DNA from: an uncultured Paracoccaceae bacterium
GTDB taxonomy: Bacteria > Pseudomonadota > Alphaproteobacteria > Rhodobacterales > Rhodobacteraceae
Assembly: GCA_913060475.1 (NCBI GenBank)
Contig: CAJXSD010000005.1
Coordinates: forward strand, 1-64,000
Length of the DNA stretch: 64,000 bases
Direction of reading: 5' to 3'
This document shows positions 8,134-16,761 of the stretch, piece by piece; the first letter of the stretch is position 1, and the number at the start of each line of letters is the position of its first letter. A model generated the notes under the pieces. That model was given only the letters and a program-made list of their open reading frames with translations. It did not search any database and was not told where the DNA came from. The translations under genes were made by a program, and so were the position numbers.

Positions 8134-8933
8134 GCGCTGCGATCCAGCAACATCGGGAACCAATCGGTGCGCAGTTTTTGCCCCTGCACCATGTCATGAC
8201 CGGGAAAGGGCGGCGATGTGCGCCCCGGACGTTCGGTATAGCGGGCATCATCCCCCACCAAGCGCAGGGAAAACGCGCGCCGTCGGTCACGGGTCGTATT
8301 GCCGCGTGCCCCATGAAGTGTCATAAAATGGAATGCCACCGCATCGCCCGGCTCCATCGCGAATTCGCGAATGTCCATGCCTTGGGCATCGGGGTCGGGG
8401 ACGGGCATGTAATCATCCTCGTTGGGATAAAAACTTGTTTCAGCCAACCAGCGCGTGGGCAGAACGGGGCGGTCCCATTTGTGTGATCCCGCCACCAACC
8501 GCAGGGTTGCATCGCGCACAGGGTCGAGTGGCGACCAAAAACTGATGGTTTGCTGGCCTTCTACGAAATAATAGGGGCCATCTTGGTGCCAGGGGGTGGG
8601 TTTTGATGTTCCTGGTTCCTTGACCAGAACATGATCGTGAAACAACTGGACCGATTGCGATTGCATTAAATCCGCGGCCACTTGGGCGGCGGGGGACTGT
8701 TCGATTGCATCGCGAAATGCGTCAATGCGATCCCAGTTGCAATAATCGTCGAAAAACCGCCCCGCTTCGCCTTGTTTGAGGTTTTCTGCGGCATAGGGTC
8801 CGGGCTGTTCCATATTGGTGGCCACGCCCTGTCGCAACAGGTCAACCTGATCCTTGAACAGGCCTTTGATTAACACAACGCCATCGCGCTGATAGGTGTC
8901 GATCTGATCTTGGGTGACAGTGATGGGGGGCAT
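8130..8933 (-). CDS. Phytanoyl-CoA dioxygenase (PhyH) family protein
   Basis: A 267-residue Fe(II)/2-oxoglutarate oxygenase. The start is placed at the ATG with GAGGAC six bases upstream rather than an ATG 60 bp earlier. The metal-binding H-x-D is seen in TPWHQDGP (H116, D118), the distal histidine in TLHGARGN (H207), with arginines in the following RDRRRAF stretch that can bind 2-oxoglutarate. Bacterial members hydroxylate small molecules more often than phytanoyl-CoA. Its neighbour is a ureohydrolase facing away, so a guanidino or amino-acid substrate is possible but unproven. Confidence 0.82.
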   Translation of the reverse strand: MPPITVTQDQIDTYQRDGVVLIKGLFKDQVDLLRQGVATNMEQPGPYAAENLKQGEAGRFFDDYCNWDRIDAFRDAIEQSPAAQVAADLMQSQSVQLFHDHVLVKEPGTSKPTPWHQDGPYYFVEGQQTISFWSPLDPVRDATLRLVAGSHKWDRPVLPTRWLAETSFYPNEDDYMPVPDPDAQGMDIREFAMEPGDAVAFHFMTLHGARGNTTRDRRRAFSLRLVGDDARYTERPGRTSPPFPGHDMVQGQKLRTDWFPMLLDRSA

Positions 8934-9088
8934 GGTGTCCTCGTTCTTATCGCGGTTTGGGGCTAAGCTGACGCCAAGCTGCGCCTTTGGCAAGCGATTT
9001 TTGCCAATAATTTTTGCTTGAGCCTTGGATCAGTTTTACGCAAGGTTGGCGCAAACGACACGGCCCAATAAACACAAGGATATGCAGC

Positions 9089-10036
9089 ATGACGCACTAT
9101 AACCAACCCTTGGGTGGCAACGAAATGCCCCGCACAGGCGGCCCTGCAACAATGATGCGGCTGCCCAGTTCTGACAGTGCTGCGGGGCTGGATGCCTGTT
9201 TTATCGGAATACCGATGGATATCGGCACATCCAACCGCCCCGGCACGCGTTTGGGGCCGCGCCAGATCCGCGACGAAAGCCGCATGATCCGCCCCTATAA
9301 TATGGCGACAGGGGCCGCGCCCTTTGATCAAATGCAGGTAGCCGACATTGGCGATGTGCCGATCAACCTGTTTGATCTGAAAAAATCTGTCGATATTATC
9401 ACCGCCTATTATGACGATGTTTTGACCCATGACACCGTTCCCCTGACATTGGGGGGCGATCACACGCTGACTTGGCCCATTCTGCGGGCGATGGCCAAAA
9501 AACATGGGCCGGTCGCGCTGATCCATGTGGATGCGCATTCTGATACAAATGTTGATATGTTTGGCGAAACCGTGGCGCATGGGTGCCCGTTTCGTCGCGC
9601 CTGGGAAGACGGATTGTTGCAAAATGACAAGGTGTTCCAAATCGGACTGCGCGGCACAGGATATAGCGCGGGCGATTTCGATTGGGGGCGCGAACAGGGC
9701 TGGACCTGTATTCAGGCCGAGGACTGTTGGCACAAATCCCTGTCGCCCCTGATGGCCGATATTCGCGCAAAAATTGGCGATGCGCCTGTGTACCTTAGCT
9801 TTGATATCGACAGTTTGGATCCGGGCTTTGCCCCCGGAACGGGCACGATCGAAGTGGGCGGATTGACCACCATGCAGGGGTTGGAAATTATTCGCGGCAC
9901 GCGCGGGCTTAATCTGGTGGGCTGCGATCTGGTCGAGGTATCGCCACCCTATGACCCAACGGGCAACACGGCCATGATTGCGGCCAATTACCTGTATGAA
10001 ATGCTGTGTGCCTTGCCTGTGCGCCCCTGCGGCTAG
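9089..10036 (+). CDS. Ureohydrolase (agmatinase/guanidinobutyrase-like)
   Basis: About 315 residues from the ATG following AAGGA at 9076-9080. The dimanganese ureohydrolase motifs are intact: GGDHT, DAHSDT and DIDSLDPGFAPGTGT. The family removes urea from a guanidino group (arginine, agmatine, guanidinobutyrate, guanidinopropionate). The DIGTSNRPGTRLGPRQIR segment is the form seen in bacterial agmatinase, guanidinobutyrase and guanidinopropionase proteins, so the exact substrate is open. It converges on an MFS transporter gene 16 bp away, beyond which a second ureohydrolase lies. Confidence 0.85.
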   Translation: MTHYNQPLGGNEMPRTGGPATMMRLPSSDSAAGLDACFIGIPMDIGTSNRPGTRLGPRQIRDESRMIRPYNMATGAAPFDQMQVADIGDVPINLFDLKKSVDIITAYYDDVLTHDTVPLTLGGDHTLTWPILRAMAKKHGPVALIHVDAHSDTNVDMFGETVAHGCPFRRAWEDGLLQNDKVFQIGLRGTGYSAGDFDWGREQGWTCIQAEDCWHKSLSPLMADIRAKIGDAPVYLSFDIDSLDPGFAPGTGTIEVGGLTTMQGLEIIRGTRGLNLVGCDLVEVSPPYDPTGNTAMIAANYLYEMLCALPVRPCG

Positions 10037-10051
10037 GGGGCTGGCCTGACG

Positions 10052-11272
10052 CTATCCTGCCTGTGGAATGGGCGTTTGCGCATTGCGCGGACGGCTGCGG
10101 CGCAGGATATAACCGATGATGGCGATGTTTACGGTATTAAACACAATGCCGTTCCAGATCGACATTTGATAGGATCCCGTGATGTCATAAATCACACCCG
10201 TCATCCAGCCGCCCAGAGCCATGCCCAAAATGGTGGACATCATCACAAACCCGACCCAGCGCCCCGCGTCCCGCGCGGGCATATATTCGCGCACAATCAC
10301 CGCATAGGATGGCACAATGCCCCCCTGTGACAATCCGAAAACGGTGGACACGATATATAGGGATACCAATCCATCAAAGGGCAGATACATGGCCAAGGCC
10401 AGACATTGCAGGGTTGACCCCAATAACAACACCCGCAATCCCCCTAATCTGTCGGCCAAGATGCCCGATACCAAACGGCTGGCCACCCCGCCCAACAGCA
10501 TCAGCGATAACATCTGCGCGCCCACCGCAGGACCATAGCCCAGATCGGCGCAAAACGACACGATATGGACCTGCGGCATGGACATCGCCACACAGCATCC
10601 AATCCCGGCTGCGGCCAATGCCCAGGCCAGGACCTTGGGGGGCATGCCTAACGCACCGCGGCGCTGGGCCGAGGCCTGTTCAGATTGCTGATAGGCCGCA
10701 TTGGGCAATTTTCGCCGCAGCAACATCGACAGCGGCACCATGATGCCCAGCGAATAGAGGGCCAGACTGACATAGACGCTGCGCCAGCCATCGTCGTGTA
10801 ATTGTTGCGCCAAGATCATGGGCCAAATGGCCCCTGACAGGTAATTCCCACTGGCCACAATCGCCACCGCAATACCGCGACGTTTGTTAAACCAATGCGA
10901 TACATCTGCCATCAGCGGGCCAAATGTGGTCGCGGTGCCAAACCCCAATATCGCCTGCACCAATGCCAAGACCATCAGGTTCGACGTGACCGAGGCTGCA
11001 TAAAACGCACCTGCATTGACCAAGGATGCCCCAATCAGCGAAACCACCATGCCATAGCGATCAACAATGCGCCCCACCACGAAATTGCCCAGGGCAAATC
11101 CCAGCATGGTCGCCGTATAGGGCAGCGATGCATCCGCGCGCGACAATCCGAATTCGGCCTGCATATCGGGCATGATCACAATAATCGCCCACATCCCCAC
11201 GTTTCCTATGGTGGCGATGATCACAGACACCAGCAGGCGGGCCCATGAATAACGGCTGTCAGTGATGTCCAT
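10052..11272 (-). CDS. MFS transporter
   Basis: A 406-residue protein with about twelve hydrophobic segments and the loop 2-3 signature GRIVDRYG near residue 67, as in major facilitator transporters. A second copy of that type (ILADRLGGLRV) occurs in the C-terminal half. It resembles the oxalate/formate-antiporter-like group. Its position between two ureohydrolase genes suggests import of a guanidino compound or export of a product. The next minus-strand gene upstream is the MDR reductase, 39 bp away, so an operon of ureohydrolase, reductase and transporter is likely. Confidence 0.85.
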   Translation of the reverse strand: MDITDSRYSWARLLVSVIIATIGNVGMWAIIVIMPDMQAEFGLSRADASLPYTATMLGFALGNFVVGRIVDRYGMVVSLIGASLVNAGAFYAASVTSNLMVLALVQAILGFGTATTFGPLMADVSHWFNKRRGIAVAIVASGNYLSGAIWPMILAQQLHDDGWRSVYVSLALYSLGIMVPLSMLLRRKLPNAAYQQSEQASAQRRGALGMPPKVLAWALAAAGIGCCVAMSMPQVHIVSFCADLGYGPAVGAQMLSLMLLGGVASRLVSGILADRLGGLRVLLLGSTLQCLALAMYLPFDGLVSLYIVSTVFGLSQGGIVPSYAVIVREYMPARDAGRWVGFVMMSTILGMALGGWMTGVIYDITGSYQMSIWNGIVFNTVNIAIIGYILRRSRPRNAQTPIPQAG

Positions 11273-11311
11273 GTGCTTTGGGCCTTTCGTCGGTTTATGT
11301 GGTCGTGCGGG

Positions 11312-12376
11312 TCAGGCGACCTGTACGATGGTTTTGCCCGTGTTTTGACCCAACAACATCCGTTGAAAGGCAGGGATGATTTGATCCAACCCTTGGGTGA
11401 TATCTTCGTGGTAGGTGATGCCATGGCCCAGCTTTGGCGCGACATCCGCCAAAAACGCGCCATAGCGGTCCCAGTGGTCCGAAATAATAAATCCATTCAC
11501 CGACAGGCGTGACACCAAAATGGTGCGCCACAGGCGGGGCAGGGTATCGGGGCCTTGGGTCGTGGAAGTGGCCCCCAGTGCACCTGCATTATACCAGCTG
11601 ACCATGCCACAGACAGGGATGCGCCCATGGGTGTTCATCAGCGGCAATATCGCGTCCAGCGTTTTGCCGGCGATGTTTTCGAAATAAATATCCACCCCAT
11701 CGGGTGCGGCCTGTGCAATTGCGTGACGCAGATCGCGCACGCTGTTATAGGCGCGGTGATCGATGCAGTCATCAAAACCAAAGGTGTCCTTGGCCAAGGC
11801 GCATTTATCGGGCCCCCCTGCGATGCCAATCACCCGTAGCCCCTGCAATTTGGCCAGCTGGCCCACCATTGATCCCACAGGACCGGTTGCAGCGCCCACA
11901 ACCAATGTTTCACCGGCCTTGGGACGGCCCAATTCGGTCAGACCATACCATCCGGTAAACCCGGGCATCCCCAAAACACCCAGCGCCGTGGTCACGGGCG
12001 CGCGTGTGGGGTCCAGCCGCCGCAGAGTGGTTGCGGGTAAAACGGCATGTGTGGCCCAGCCTAACATGCCAAAAACGGTGTCACCGACCTGAAATTTGTC
12101 TGACGTGGTGGCGATTACGCGGCCAACGCCACCCCCCTCCATCCGGGTGCCCAATGACACGGCTGCGGCATAGGATTTCGCGTCATCCATGCGCCCCCGC
12201 ATATAGGGATCTAGCGATAGATGCGTGGCCTCGATCAGAACCTGATCGGCCTGTAAATCTGGAATGGCCAGTGTCACAAATTCAAAATCATCCGCCTGCG
12301 GCATGCCTGTGGGGCGGCGGATCAGGCGGACCTCGGTCTGGGTGGTCTGGGGGGGCTGGGTGGTTGGGTGTGTCAT
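11312..12376 (-). CDS. NADP-dependent MDR-family oxidoreductase (CurA-like)
   Basis: About 354 residues, zinc-independent medium-chain dehydrogenase/reductase. The N-terminal YMRGRMDD segment, the nucleotide-binding AATGPVGSMVGQLAKL loop and CGMVSWYN late in the protein match the alkenal/one oxidoreductase and curcumin reductase group. No catalytic zinc cysteines or structural zinc lobe are seen. The start is taken at the ATG with AGGG upstream; a GTG 18 bp earlier overlaps the ureohydrolase stop and is an alternative. It reduces activated double bonds in the family; the link to guanidino metabolism is only positional. Confidence 0.85.
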   Translation of the reverse strand: MTHPTTQPPQTTQTEVRLIRRPTGMPQADDFEFVTLAIPDLQADQVLIEATHLSLDPYMRGRMDDAKSYAAAVSLGTRMEGGGVGRVIATTSDKFQVGDTVFGMLGWATHAVLPATTLRRLDPTRAPVTTALGVLGMPGFTGWYGLTELGRPKAGETLVVGAATGPVGSMVGQLAKLQGLRVIGIAGGPDKCALAKDTFGFDDCIDHRAYNSVRDLRHAIAQAAPDGVDIYFENIAGKTLDAILPLMNTHGRIPVCGMVSWYNAGALGATSTTQGPDTLPRLWRTILVSRLSVNGFIISDHWDRYGAFLADVAPKLGHGITYHEDITQGLDQIIPAFQRMLLGQNTGKTIVQVA

Positions 12377-12390
12377 GTTGGGCCCTGTGG

Positions 12391-13356
12391 TCACGGGGTT
12401 GGGGGATTATGGTGCAGCATACGACCGATGAAATTCAACAACAATTGCGCGGCCAAGGTCGATGTTGATCCGGTGGGGTCGTAGTCTGGCGCAACCTCGA
12501 CCAGATCAATGCCAGCGATATTGCCACGCCGGCACAGCCCATCCAACAATTCCAGGATTTCATAGTACAAAAAACCACCATGGCTGGGCGTGCCGGTCCC
12601 CGGAGCAATGGATGGATCAAATCCATCAATATCAATCGTGACATAAAACCGTTCGTTTTTCGGTAAACGGTCCATAACCGCATCAATCCCCAATTTGCGA
12701 ATTTGACGCACAGACAGAATATCGCTACCAAACCCGCGTGCATCTTCGTACCCTTCGCGGGCGGTTGAGGATACGTTGCGAATGCCAAACTGGCTTAGCC
12801 CCTTGACCCAGGGTTTTTCGGCCGCGCGCCGCATGGGGTTGCCATGGCCTGCGGTCACGCCATGGCGTTCATCGACGAAATCCAGATGCGCGTCGATTTG
12901 CACCAAATGGAACGGTTCCTGGTCGCTGAATGCGTTTATACAGGGGATATTGACCGAATGGTCACCCCCCAACACCACAGGCACGGCACCTGCCGCCAAA
13001 ATGGCGCGCACGCCGGTTTCGATATTGGCATGGCTTTGCGCTGTGTCGGTGTGAATGATATCGGCATCCCCAATATCGACAATGCGTGTTTTATCTGCAG
13101 CAAGATAGGTGATGTCATCTTCGTGGTCATAGGCCCCCGCATGGCCAAAGGAAAACAGCGTCGATGCCTCGCGGATGGCGCGGGGGCCAAACCGTGCGCC
13201 GGGGCGATATTGCGTTCCACAATCAAAGGGCGCGCCGAGAATCGCGACATCTGCATCAATCTGGGACCAATCGGGTTGAATGGGGTATTTCCCGAAACTG
13301 CATATCCCGACAAAGGGCAGGTTCAACCGCCCAGATGCATAACCGTGCTGTGTCAT
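12391..13356 (-). CDS. Ureohydrolase (agmatinase family), second copy
   Basis: A 321-residue dimanganese hydrolase with GGDHS, DAHLDF and DIDGFDPSIAPGTGTPSHGG. The GGFLYYEI ending of the last motif differs from the EVGGLTT of the copy at 9089-10036, so the two enzymes probably use different guanidino substrates. It is the first gene of the minus-strand group with the MDR reductase and MFS transporter. Agmatinase is the default name; guanidinobutyrase or a guanidine-type hydrolase is possible. Confidence 0.85.
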   Translation of the reverse strand: MTQHGYASGRLNLPFVGICSFGKYPIQPDWSQIDADVAILGAPFDCGTQYRPGARFGPRAIREASTLFSFGHAGAYDHEDDITYLAADKTRIVDIGDADIIHTDTAQSHANIETGVRAILAAGAVPVVLGGDHSVNIPCINAFSDQEPFHLVQIDAHLDFVDERHGVTAGHGNPMRRAAEKPWVKGLSQFGIRNVSSTAREGYEDARGFGSDILSVRQIRKLGIDAVMDRLPKNERFYVTIDIDGFDPSIAPGTGTPSHGGFLYYEILELLDGLCRRGNIAGIDLVEVAPDYDPTGSTSTLAAQLLLNFIGRMLHHNPPTP

Positions 13357-13500
13357 AATGTATTCCTGTTGGGTTCAATCGCGCCGATGCTGGCGCAGGG
13401 CGCGCGAATTGTCAAAGCAAATTCATAGGCATGCCCGGGGTATTGTCATGTGACGCCTTGGCGCTAAATGTGTATCCACAGATAACCAAGGGGGCGACGG

Positions 13501-14124
13501 ATGCGCAGGCTATCATCGTTTTACGCAGGGATCCTTGCAATCGTCATGACATTGGGGGCAGATACGGCCATGGCCATTGAGGAACCGAAATTCACCATCG
13601 TGTCGCAAAGCCAAGAGTTCGAAATCCGCAAATATGGCGACCGTTTGGCGGTCGAGGCGGTGCAAACCGGGGGCGAAAACGCGGCCTTTCGGAAATTGTT
13701 TCGCTATATTTCGGGGGATAATCAGGCGCAGGGTAAAATTGCGATGACCGCCCCCGTGACGCAATCGGCCCCGCAATCGGAAACGGTGGCGATGACCGCG
13801 CCTGTGACGCAATCCATGTCGAACGGGGCACAGGTGATGCGATTTTTCCTGCCGGCCAGTTATAGCGCCACAACCGCGCCACAGCCCACAGATCCCGCAT
13901 TGCGATTGGTGACCGTATCGGGCGGATATTTCGCGGTTCGGGTGTATTCTGGTCGCTCGACGGATGCAAATTTCGCCAAAAACGCCAAACAGTTACTGGA
14001 TAATCTGGCTGCAAACGGCATCCAGCCCAAGGGTGCCCCGATCAAGGCCACCTATAACGGACCCTTTACCCCATTTTTCCTGCGCCGCAATGAGGTCATG
14101 GTGCCCATTTCCGCACCAAACTGA
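13501..14124 (+). CDS. SOUL family heme-binding protein, exported
   Basis: A 207-residue protein with an N-terminal signal sequence ending near TAMA at residue 25. The SOUL domain follows, with FEIRKYGDRLAVEA and the repeated MTAPVTQS motif seen twice. Family members bind heme or other porphyrins in eukaryotes; the bacterial role is unclear. A GGGGGCGACGG stretch lies directly before the ATG. It stands alone between divergent ureohydrolase genes and a decayed enolase-superfamily fragment. Confidence 0.88.
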   Translation: MRRLSSFYAGILAIVMTLGADTAMAIEEPKFTIVSQSQEFEIRKYGDRLAVEAVQTGGENAAFRKLFRYISGDNQAQGKIAMTAPVTQSAPQSETVAMTAPVTQSMSNGAQVMRFFLPASYSATTAPQPTDPALRLVTVSGGYFAVRVYSGRSTDANFAKNAKQLLDNLAANGIQPKGAPIKATYNGPFTPFFLRRNEVMVPISAPN

Positions 14125-14315
14125 TCCAGCACACAGCTACGCAGATGATTAACATGGCCCGTCCTGCACTGGGCCCGATGCGCTGCGCCCTGTTGAAATC
14201 GCTATTGTAATCCCAAGGTATCACCCAAGACCCAAGCAGTCATCGACACAAACACACCATCACTGGCAAGAGTAACCACAAGAATTTTATCAGCGTGGTG
14301 AACCCCGCGACCAAG

Positions 14316-14465
14316 ATGGACAATATCGAAACCTACATCCTAGATATCCCGACTATTCGGAGGCATGTGTTGTCAATGGCAACCTTGCGGGTGCAAACGG
14401 CTGTTTTGGTTGTGATCACCTGTTCGGATGGGTCGCGCGGTATTTGTGAAACATTCGCTGATTAG
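14316..14465 (+). pseudogene. Muconate cycloisomerase-like N-terminal fragment
   Basis: A 49-codon open frame reads MDNIETYILDIPTIRRHVLS and then MATLRVQTAVLVVITCSDGS before a stop at 14463. This is the capping-domain start of the muconate-lactonizing branch of the enolase superfamily, where a G-x-GE motif and a 300-residue barrel should follow. Here the frame goes to RGICETFAD and ends, so about 85 percent of the gene is gone. It abuts the LacI gene stop by 5 bp, which suggests that a deletion or rearrangement brought the regulator next to it. Confidence 0.7.
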
Positions 14466-14470
14466 GCTAC

Positions 14471-15499
14471 CTAAACGTTTTCAGATGTATAAATATCAAA
14501 CCCGAGGGTCACGGTTTGTGCGCCGGCCTCGGGGTTGGTGTTTTTGGCGCGGATGAGGGTGGTGATGGCTTCTTTGGCCAAGGTGTCGATGGGATGTGAA
14601 ATCACCATGCTAAGCGTTCCATCAATCAACGCCGCACGGGTGGCGTCGAACAACTCGTATCCAACGGCAACAAAGTCGGGCCTGCGTTTGGCCTCTTTCA
14701 GAGCGGCAAGGGCACCTGTGATACCGCCACCGGAAATGAACACACCGCAGAGGTCGGGATGTTGATGGAACAGGTCTTCTACGATCTGGCGGCCTGCGGC
14801 GGCAGATTCATAGGTGGAGTGTGGTTCCAACAATGTAAATCCCGATCCGTGTTCGCGGAAATAAGATCGAAAGCCGATTTCATTCATCTCTTGGTTTCGA
14901 TACCTATGGTTGCCCAGCAGAATACCGATCTTGCCAGGCGTATGGTTGATTTTGTCAAAGGCCCAAGCGGCTGTGCGCCCTACCTTCCATCCGTCTAGGC
15001 CGACATAGCCAACGTTGCCCTGTGCCGATAGGGGGGCAATCAACCCCGTGACCGGAACGCCTTTTTTCAACACAGCGTCAATCGCATCCGCCACAAGCGG
15101 ATGTTGCTGCGCGACAAGGGCGATGGATTCGCAGGTGTCGGATAACGCATGCAGCCGCGCGGCGATGTTTTCAGGCGACAGGTCATCCAGATGTTCCAGT
15201 GACAAGTCTACGATATCAGGACCGTACTCGGTGGCTGCGGTGCGGATGGCGTGGCCGAGGTTGCGGTAAAAGACGCGGTTGCCTTGTTGCAGCAAAACCC
15301 CAAGCTTGTGTCTCTTGCGACCTTCCTTGGTCACATGGGCAATGGTGCCCAACCCATAAAACCCGATCTCTTGGGCCGCGGCAAATACGCGTTCACGTGT
15401 CGGTTGGCGTACCGAATCTGGCATGTTCAGAACTCTGTTCACAGTTGATACAGAAACACCGGCAAAGGCGGCAAGATCGGGAATGGTTGGTCGTTTCAC
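14471..15499 (-). CDS. LacI family transcriptional regulator of the downstream cluster
   Basis: A 342-residue protein with a classical N-terminal helix-turn-helix (TIPDLAAFAGVSVSTVNRVLN) and a sugar-binding-like effector domain. The KLGVLLQQGNRVFYRNL segment and DLCGVFISGGGITGALAAL are typical of the family's periplasmic-binding-protein core. It is transcribed away from the large plus-strand cluster, the first gene of which starts 168 bp away. The regulator most likely controls that cluster through the repeats in 15500-15666. An inositol-like effector would fit. Confidence 0.88.
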   Translation of the reverse strand: MKRPTIPDLAAFAGVSVSTVNRVLNMPDSVRQPTRERVFAAAQEIGFYGLGTIAHVTKEGRKRHKLGVLLQQGNRVFYRNLGHAIRTAATEYGPDIVDLSLEHLDDLSPENIAARLHALSDTCESIALVAQQHPLVADAIDAVLKKGVPVTGLIAPLSAQGNVGYVGLDGWKVGRTAAWAFDKINHTPGKIGILLGNHRYRNQEMNEIGFRSYFREHGSGFTLLEPHSTYESAAAGRQIVEDLFHQHPDLCGVFISGGGITGALAALKEAKRRPDFVAVGYELFDATRAALIDGTLSMVISHPIDTLAKEAITTLIRAKNTNPEAGAQTVTLGFDIYTSENV

Positions 15500-15666
15500 G
15501 GCGTTTCCATCTCAAAACGTTTCAAAGAAAACCCAAAATGATATGAAAAGACACGAAAATTTTGGGTTGATTTGAAACATCTTGACTTTAGGTGCGTCAA
15601 TTAGTCAAGAAAAAGAAGTGAAAAAGTTCAAAAATGTTTGATTTTCGTTTCTAGGAGGGGCCCCGC
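15500..15666. promoter_or_regulatory. Divergent promoter region with several inverted repeats
   Basis: Candidate operator elements are a 10-bp inverted repeat AACCCAAAAT (15530-15539) / ATTTTGGGTT (15559-15568), an AAACGTTT palindrome at 15515-15522, CTTGACT / AGTCAAG arms around 15581-15609, and TCAAA / TTTGA arms at 15628-15641. AACGTT centres are common in LacI operators. A strong CTAGGAGGGG ribosome site precedes the plus-strand gene. Which element the regulator binds cannot be decided by eye. Confidence 0.55.
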
Positions 15667-16695
15667 ATGGATGATCAAAGCTATGGCAAACGCGACAAGC
15701 GTGGGAATTGGGCGCCGAATGCTCCTTTGATGATTGCACCGTTCTGGCGTGGCAAATGGAACGAGATGGGGGCGTTCGTAAAAGATTACGTTTGGCCTTG
15801 GAATGCCTTTCATATGGCGACTGCGCTTTTGTATTGGGCGTTCATCGTTCCTGACGTTGAGACGATGAAAACCATGTCATGGGATTGGGCGTTGTATCTA
15901 TTTGCGGCCAACGCAATTGGGATATTTGCGCTGTATGGCGCGATCGAGCTGTTTTTCTATGCCAAGCGCAAACAGGAAACGCGGTTTAAGTACAACGCAA
16001 AATTCCCGTCTGAGCACCCCTCTGATGTCTTTTGGTTCAAAAGCCAGAATTTGGACAATTTCTTGCGGAGTTTTTTCATTGGTATCCCGATCTGGACCGC
16101 GGTTGAAGTGGTGATGCTGTGGTCCTTTGCCAATGGGTATCACGTCTTTGGCTGGTTGGATGTCCAAGACAACTGGATCTGGTTGGTCGCGCTGACATTT
16201 TTGGTGCCAGCGATTCACGAAATTCATTTCTTTTGTATTCACCGCCTGATCCACACACCGTTTTTGTACAAATGGATCCATTCGGTTCACCACAACTCGA
16301 TCAACCCGTCGCCGTGGTCATCACTGTCGATGCATCCGATCGAACATCTGCTGTATTTTGGCGAAATCTTTTGGCATTTTGTCATTCCGTCAAACCCGAT
16401 TGTGATGATGTTCAATTCTCATGCGGTGGGATATGGCGCGCTGAATGGACACATCGGTTTTGATAAACTTGAGATCACAGAAAATACCCCTGTCGAAAGC
16501 CATGCCTATGCCCATTACCTGCATCACAAATATTTCGAGGTGAACTATGGCGCGGATGGGTTGGTACCATTGGATAAGTGGTTTGGATACTGGCACGACG
16601 GATCCAAAGAAGCAGACGAAAAAATGAAAGCACGTTTTCGTGCAAAAAAGGAAAAAATCAAGAAAAAACAGTCGGCCCCAACGCCTGCTGAATAA
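15667..16695 (+). CDS. FA_hydroxylase/sterol desaturase superfamily membrane protein
   Basis: A 342-residue integral membrane protein of the non-heme di-iron fatty acid hydroxylase superfamily. The histidine clusters are intact: HRLIH, HSVHH and HYLHH, with several hydrophobic helices before and between. The superfamily inserts oxygen into unactivated C-H bonds or splits ether bonds, with electrons from a ferredoxin or cytochrome. It opens the plus-strand cluster and has a close paralogue at 22872-23903, which shares the opening RDKRGNW and the PSPWSSLSMHP and HAYAHYLHHKYFEVNY stretches. The C-terminus is lysine-rich. Substrate unknown; the context points to a substituted inositol rather than a lipid. 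Confidence 0.85.
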   Translation: MDDQSYGKRDKRGNWAPNAPLMIAPFWRGKWNEMGAFVKDYVWPWNAFHMATALLYWAFIVPDVETMKTMSWDWALYLFAANAIGIFALYGAIELFFYAKRKQETRFKYNAKFPSEHPSDVFWFKSQNLDNFLRSFFIGIPIWTAVEVVMLWSFANGYHVFGWLDVQDNWIWLVALTFLVPAIHEIHFFCIHRLIHTPFLYKWIHSVHHNSINPSPWSSLSMHPIEHLLYFGEIFWHFVIPSNPIVMMFNSHAVGYGALNGHIGFDKLEITENTPVESHAYAHYLHHKYFEVNYGADGLVPLDKWFGYWHDGSKEADEKMKARFRAKKEKIKKKQSAPTPAE

Positions 16696-16761
16696 TTCGG
16701 GACAACCCAAAGCGTAAGTCCCGATACTGAAGACCGAGAGAATTCCAAGGGAGGAACTAGA

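Noticed and set aside
14280-14318. NPAT motif in frame before the muconate cycloisomerase fragment, like an aldehyde dehydrogenase start
   Set aside because: Only about four residues match; too short to claim a fused second pseudogene.
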